A stretch of 64,000 bases of DNA from contig NZ_CP063189.1 of assembly GCF_028609805.1 (NCBI RefSeq), forward strand, positions 558,001 to 622,000. Reading direction: 5' to 3'. Of the stretch, positions 62,158 through 64,000 are shown piece by piece. Below the pieces are notes generated by a model, which saw nothing but the letters and a program-made list of their open reading frames with translations, was not told the origin of the DNA and did no database searches. Both the position numbers and the translations under genes were made by a program. Every line of letters starts with the position of its first letter. Position 1 is the stretch's first letter. The DNA comes from Corynebacterium massiliense DSM 45435 (GTDB taxonomy: Bacteria > Actinomycetota > Actinomycetes > Mycobacteriales > Mycobacteriaceae).

Positions 62158-63807
62158 ATGAGTACTGAACAGACACTGGCGCGCCGCAGACAGAACCCGA
62201 CGCACGATGCCCAGGATGCCGGCGGCACGGACGGCAAGCCCGGGGTCATCGACAAGTTCCTCGGCGCGGTAGAAACGGTGGGCAACAAGCTGCCGGAGCC
62301 GTTTACCATCTTCCTGATCCTGTACGGCATCACGGCGCTCGCCTCGTCGCTGATGGCCTGGAACGGCGTGACCGTGCAGATCCCGGGAAGCGATGAGACC
62401 ACCCACATCCACGGACTGTTCACCCGCGAGGGCGCGGCGTGGTTTACCACCACGCTCGGGGAGAACTACATCGGCTTCCCGCCGCTGGTCCCCGTGCTGC
62501 CCATCCTGCTCGCCGTCGGCGTGGCGGAACAATCGGGCATGCTCTCCGCGCTCATCCGCAAGACCTTCGGCAGTTCCAAGCCGTGGGTGCTCCCGTACGC
62601 GGTGGGTGTTATCGGCGTGACGGCATCGGTCATGGGCGACGCGGTCTTCGTCGTCGTCCCGCCGCTGGCAGCGCTGGTGTTCAAGGCCGCCGGCCGGCAC
62701 CCAGTGGCCGGGCTTATCGGCGGCTTCGCCTCCGCCGGCGCCGGGTATTCGACCTCGCTGGTGCCCACCAGCCTGGACGCGTTGTTCGCCGGCATCACCA
62801 ACGCCGTGATGGATACCCTGCCGGGTAGTGACTTCACGCCCGTCAACGCGCTGTCCAACTACTACTTCAACATCGCCTCGTCCATCGTGCTGGGCCTGCT
62901 CGCCGGGTTCATCGTGGACAAGATCATCGAGCCGCGCCTGTGGAAGCAGGACGTGCCGGTCGACGAGGCGGAAGACCCAGACGATCCGGACGATCCGGGC
63001 AGCACGAGCAATTCCGCCGAGGAGCTATCCGCCACCCTCACCCCGCGCGAAAACCGCGCCCTGCTGTGGTCCCTGGTAGCCGGGGCCATCGTCACCGCGC
63101 TCGTCGCGGTCGCGGGCCTGTGGCCGCACTCGCCGTGGAAGAACGAGGCGGGCGGGTTCTTGCCCGAGTCGCCGATGCTGGACTCCATCGTATTCATCGT
63201 CTGCCTGTACTTTTTCGCCATGGGTATCGTCTACGGCGTGGTCGTGGGCACCATCTCCAGCATCAAGGACGTCGTGGACATGATGATGGCGGCGCTGAAA
63301 TCGATGCTGTCCTTCCTCGTCCTGGCGTTCATCCTGGGCCAGTTCGTCGCGCTGTTTTCCTGGACCGGCATCGGCACCTGGACCGCGGTGAAGGGCGCGG
63401 CCGCCCTCGACGTGGTGGGGCTGACCGGGTTCCCGGCCATCCTGGCTTTCATCATCGTGGCGTCGACTCTGAATCTGCTCATTGTGTCGGGCTCGTCCAT
63501 GTGGACCCTCATGGCGGCCGTCTTCGTCCCGATGTTCGCCCTGCTCGGCTACGAGCCGGCGTTCATCCAGGCGGCGTTCCGCGTGGGCGATTCCGCCACC
63601 CAGATCATCACCCCGCTCAACCCGTACCTCATCGTCATCCTGGGCATGCTGCAGCGCTACGAACCGCGCGCGGGCATCGGCACGCTCATGTCCCGGATGA
63701 TCCCGTTCGTCATCCCGTTCTTCCTGGCGTGGGCGCTGCTGCTGGCCGCTTGGTTCTTCCTCGACCTGCCGCTGGGGCCGGGCAACAACATCTTCCTGGA
63801 GGGATAA
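62158..63807 (+). CDS. AbgT-family transporter (copy 2)
   Basis: This 549-residue AbgT protein parallels copy 1 at 57142-58800. It has the same N-terminal segment (VGNKLPEPFTIFLILYG), GVAEQSGMLSALIRKTFG, an acidic cytoplasmic loop (DEAEDPDDPDDPG), and GDSATQIITPLNPYLIVILGMLQRY. ATG 62158 is used; AAGGGAG lies 13 nt upstream. The next gene, a probable M20 peptidase, begins with ATG overlapping the stop (TAAATG), as expected for an aminobenzoyl-glutamate use module (abgT plus hydrolase). Actual substrate unproven. Confidence 0.92.
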   Translation: MSTEQTLARRRQNPTHDAQDAGGTDGKPGVIDKFLGAVETVGNKLPEPFTIFLILYGITALASSLMAWNGVTVQIPGSDETTHIHGLFTREGAAWFTTTLGENYIGFPPLVPVLPILLAVGVAEQSGMLSALIRKTFGSSKPWVLPYAVGVIGVTASVMGDAVFVVVPPLAALVFKAAGRHPVAGLIGGFASAGAGYSTSLVPTSLDALFAGITNAVMDTLPGSDFTPVNALSNYYFNIASSIVLGLLAGFIVDKIIEPRLWKQDVPVDEAEDPDDPDDPGSTSNSAEELSATLTPRENRALLWSLVAGAIVTALVAVAGLWPHSPWKNEAGGFLPESPMLDSIVFIVCLYFFAMGIVYGVVVGTISSIKDVVDMMMAALKSMLSFLVLAFILGQFVALFSWTGIGTWTAVKGAAALDVVGLTGFPAILAFIIVASTLNLLIVSGSSMWTLMAAVFVPMFALLGYEPAFIQAAFRVGDSATQIITPLNPYLIVILGMLQRYEPRAGIGTLMSRMIPFVIPFFLAWALLLAAWFFLDLPLGPGNNIFLEG

Positions 63808-64000
63808 ATGACCGACCATCCGGATATCAGCGAGCCGGCAGAGCCGTCCACCGCGTACCTGGACATCACCGGCCGGGCCGTGCGGCGGCAGGTGAAAAAG
63901 GTGCAAGAGGCGGAACCGACACCGTCTAGTGCCGAGGCCTACCCGGGGCAGCGGGACCTGTGGCGCGCGGTGGATAGGGAAGTGGACGCGTATACCGAGG
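63808..64000 (+). CDS. Start of probable M20-family amidohydrolase (cut by window end)
   Basis: The first 64 codons of a frame starting at ATG 63808 read MTDHPDISEPAEPSTAYLD...DLWRAVDREVDAYTE to the window edge. It begins directly after the AbgT stop. The N-terminal style (disordered Pro/Glu lead, then a helix with LWxxVD) and position after abgT suggest an AbgA/AbgB-like M20 peptidase cleaving p-aminobenzoyl-glutamate. The metal-binding residues would lie outside the window, so the family is inferred from context. Confidence 0.5.
   Translation, partial: MTDHPDISEPAEPSTAYLDITGRAVRRQVKKVQEAEPTPSSAEAYPGQRDLWRAVDREVDAYTE

Overview
The window is a stretch of a high-GC actinobacterial chromosome, almost certainly a Corynebacterium. 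Evidence for this includes an mtrAB-lpqB two-component locus, sigH/rshA next to a WhiB1/WhcE gene, the UPF0182-PDZ-metalloprotease block, an adnAB/uvrD2 repair block, the 25-residue ribosomal protein bL37, and a tmRNA whose tag ends YALAA. Gene order follows the Mycobacterium tuberculosis Rv3246c-Rv3193c neighbourhood and the C. glutamicum sigH/hisN/prfB/ftsEX/smpB neighbourhood, so most of the window is conserved core. Many genes have a TANNNT -10 box 7-10 nt before the start codon, which suggests leaderless transcripts.

Region 1 (1-10.1 kb): the left edge is the end of an IS1249-like element inserted in the response regulator gene mtrA. Only the MtrA DNA-binding domain remains on this side. 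It is followed by mtrB (with a questionable start codon), lpqB, comF, long-form hpf, secA1, an Rv3235-like gene, and a HAD/DUF6912 gene pair.
Region 2 (10.1-22.1 kb): rsgA and aroA (minus strand), the abasic-site sensor SRAP, the sigma factor SigH with its anti-sigma factor, a citrate transporter gene (CitMHS) split into two overlapping frames, bL37, whcE, a 0.5-kb intergenic region rich in palindromes, an Rv3212-like secreted protein with a DEAD-box helicase, and the DUF3107, DUF3152 and TIGR02569 genes.
Region 3 (22.1-41 kb): adnA-adnB, an RCK potassium channel, uvrD2, an orphan gene resembling a TOMM cyclodehydratase, a YgjP-type peptidase, a DUF2342 metalloprotease-like protein, a PDZ/Lon-like protease, a lipoprotein, a PPA1309-family gene, a UPF0182 membrane protein, and the initiator tRNA-fMet.

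Region 4 (41-53.2 kb) is the most accessory part. It holds an ABC transporter/two-component operon with a perfect operator-like palindrome, a 34-codon remnant of an Old Yellow Enzyme gene, DUF7218, an SLC13/ArsB-like permease, a DoxX-like protein, a membrane protein with a Q/Y/G-rich tail, a Nudix hydrolase, a secreted S1 protease, and a PadR-HAAS-PLDNc-ABC-permease operon preceded by twin palindromes.
Region 5 (53.2-64 kb): pdxS without an adjacent pdxT, hisN-impA, prfB, an AbgT transporter, ftsE-ftsX-smpB, DUF488, ssrA, a second AbgT transporter, and the start of a probable M20 peptidase gene.

The most notable observations are the IS-split mtrA, the mtrB start codon problem, the OYE micro-remnant, the orphan cyclodehydratase-like protein, pdxS without its partner, and a recurrent 11-mer (GCTTGCCGATG) found nine times in the window.
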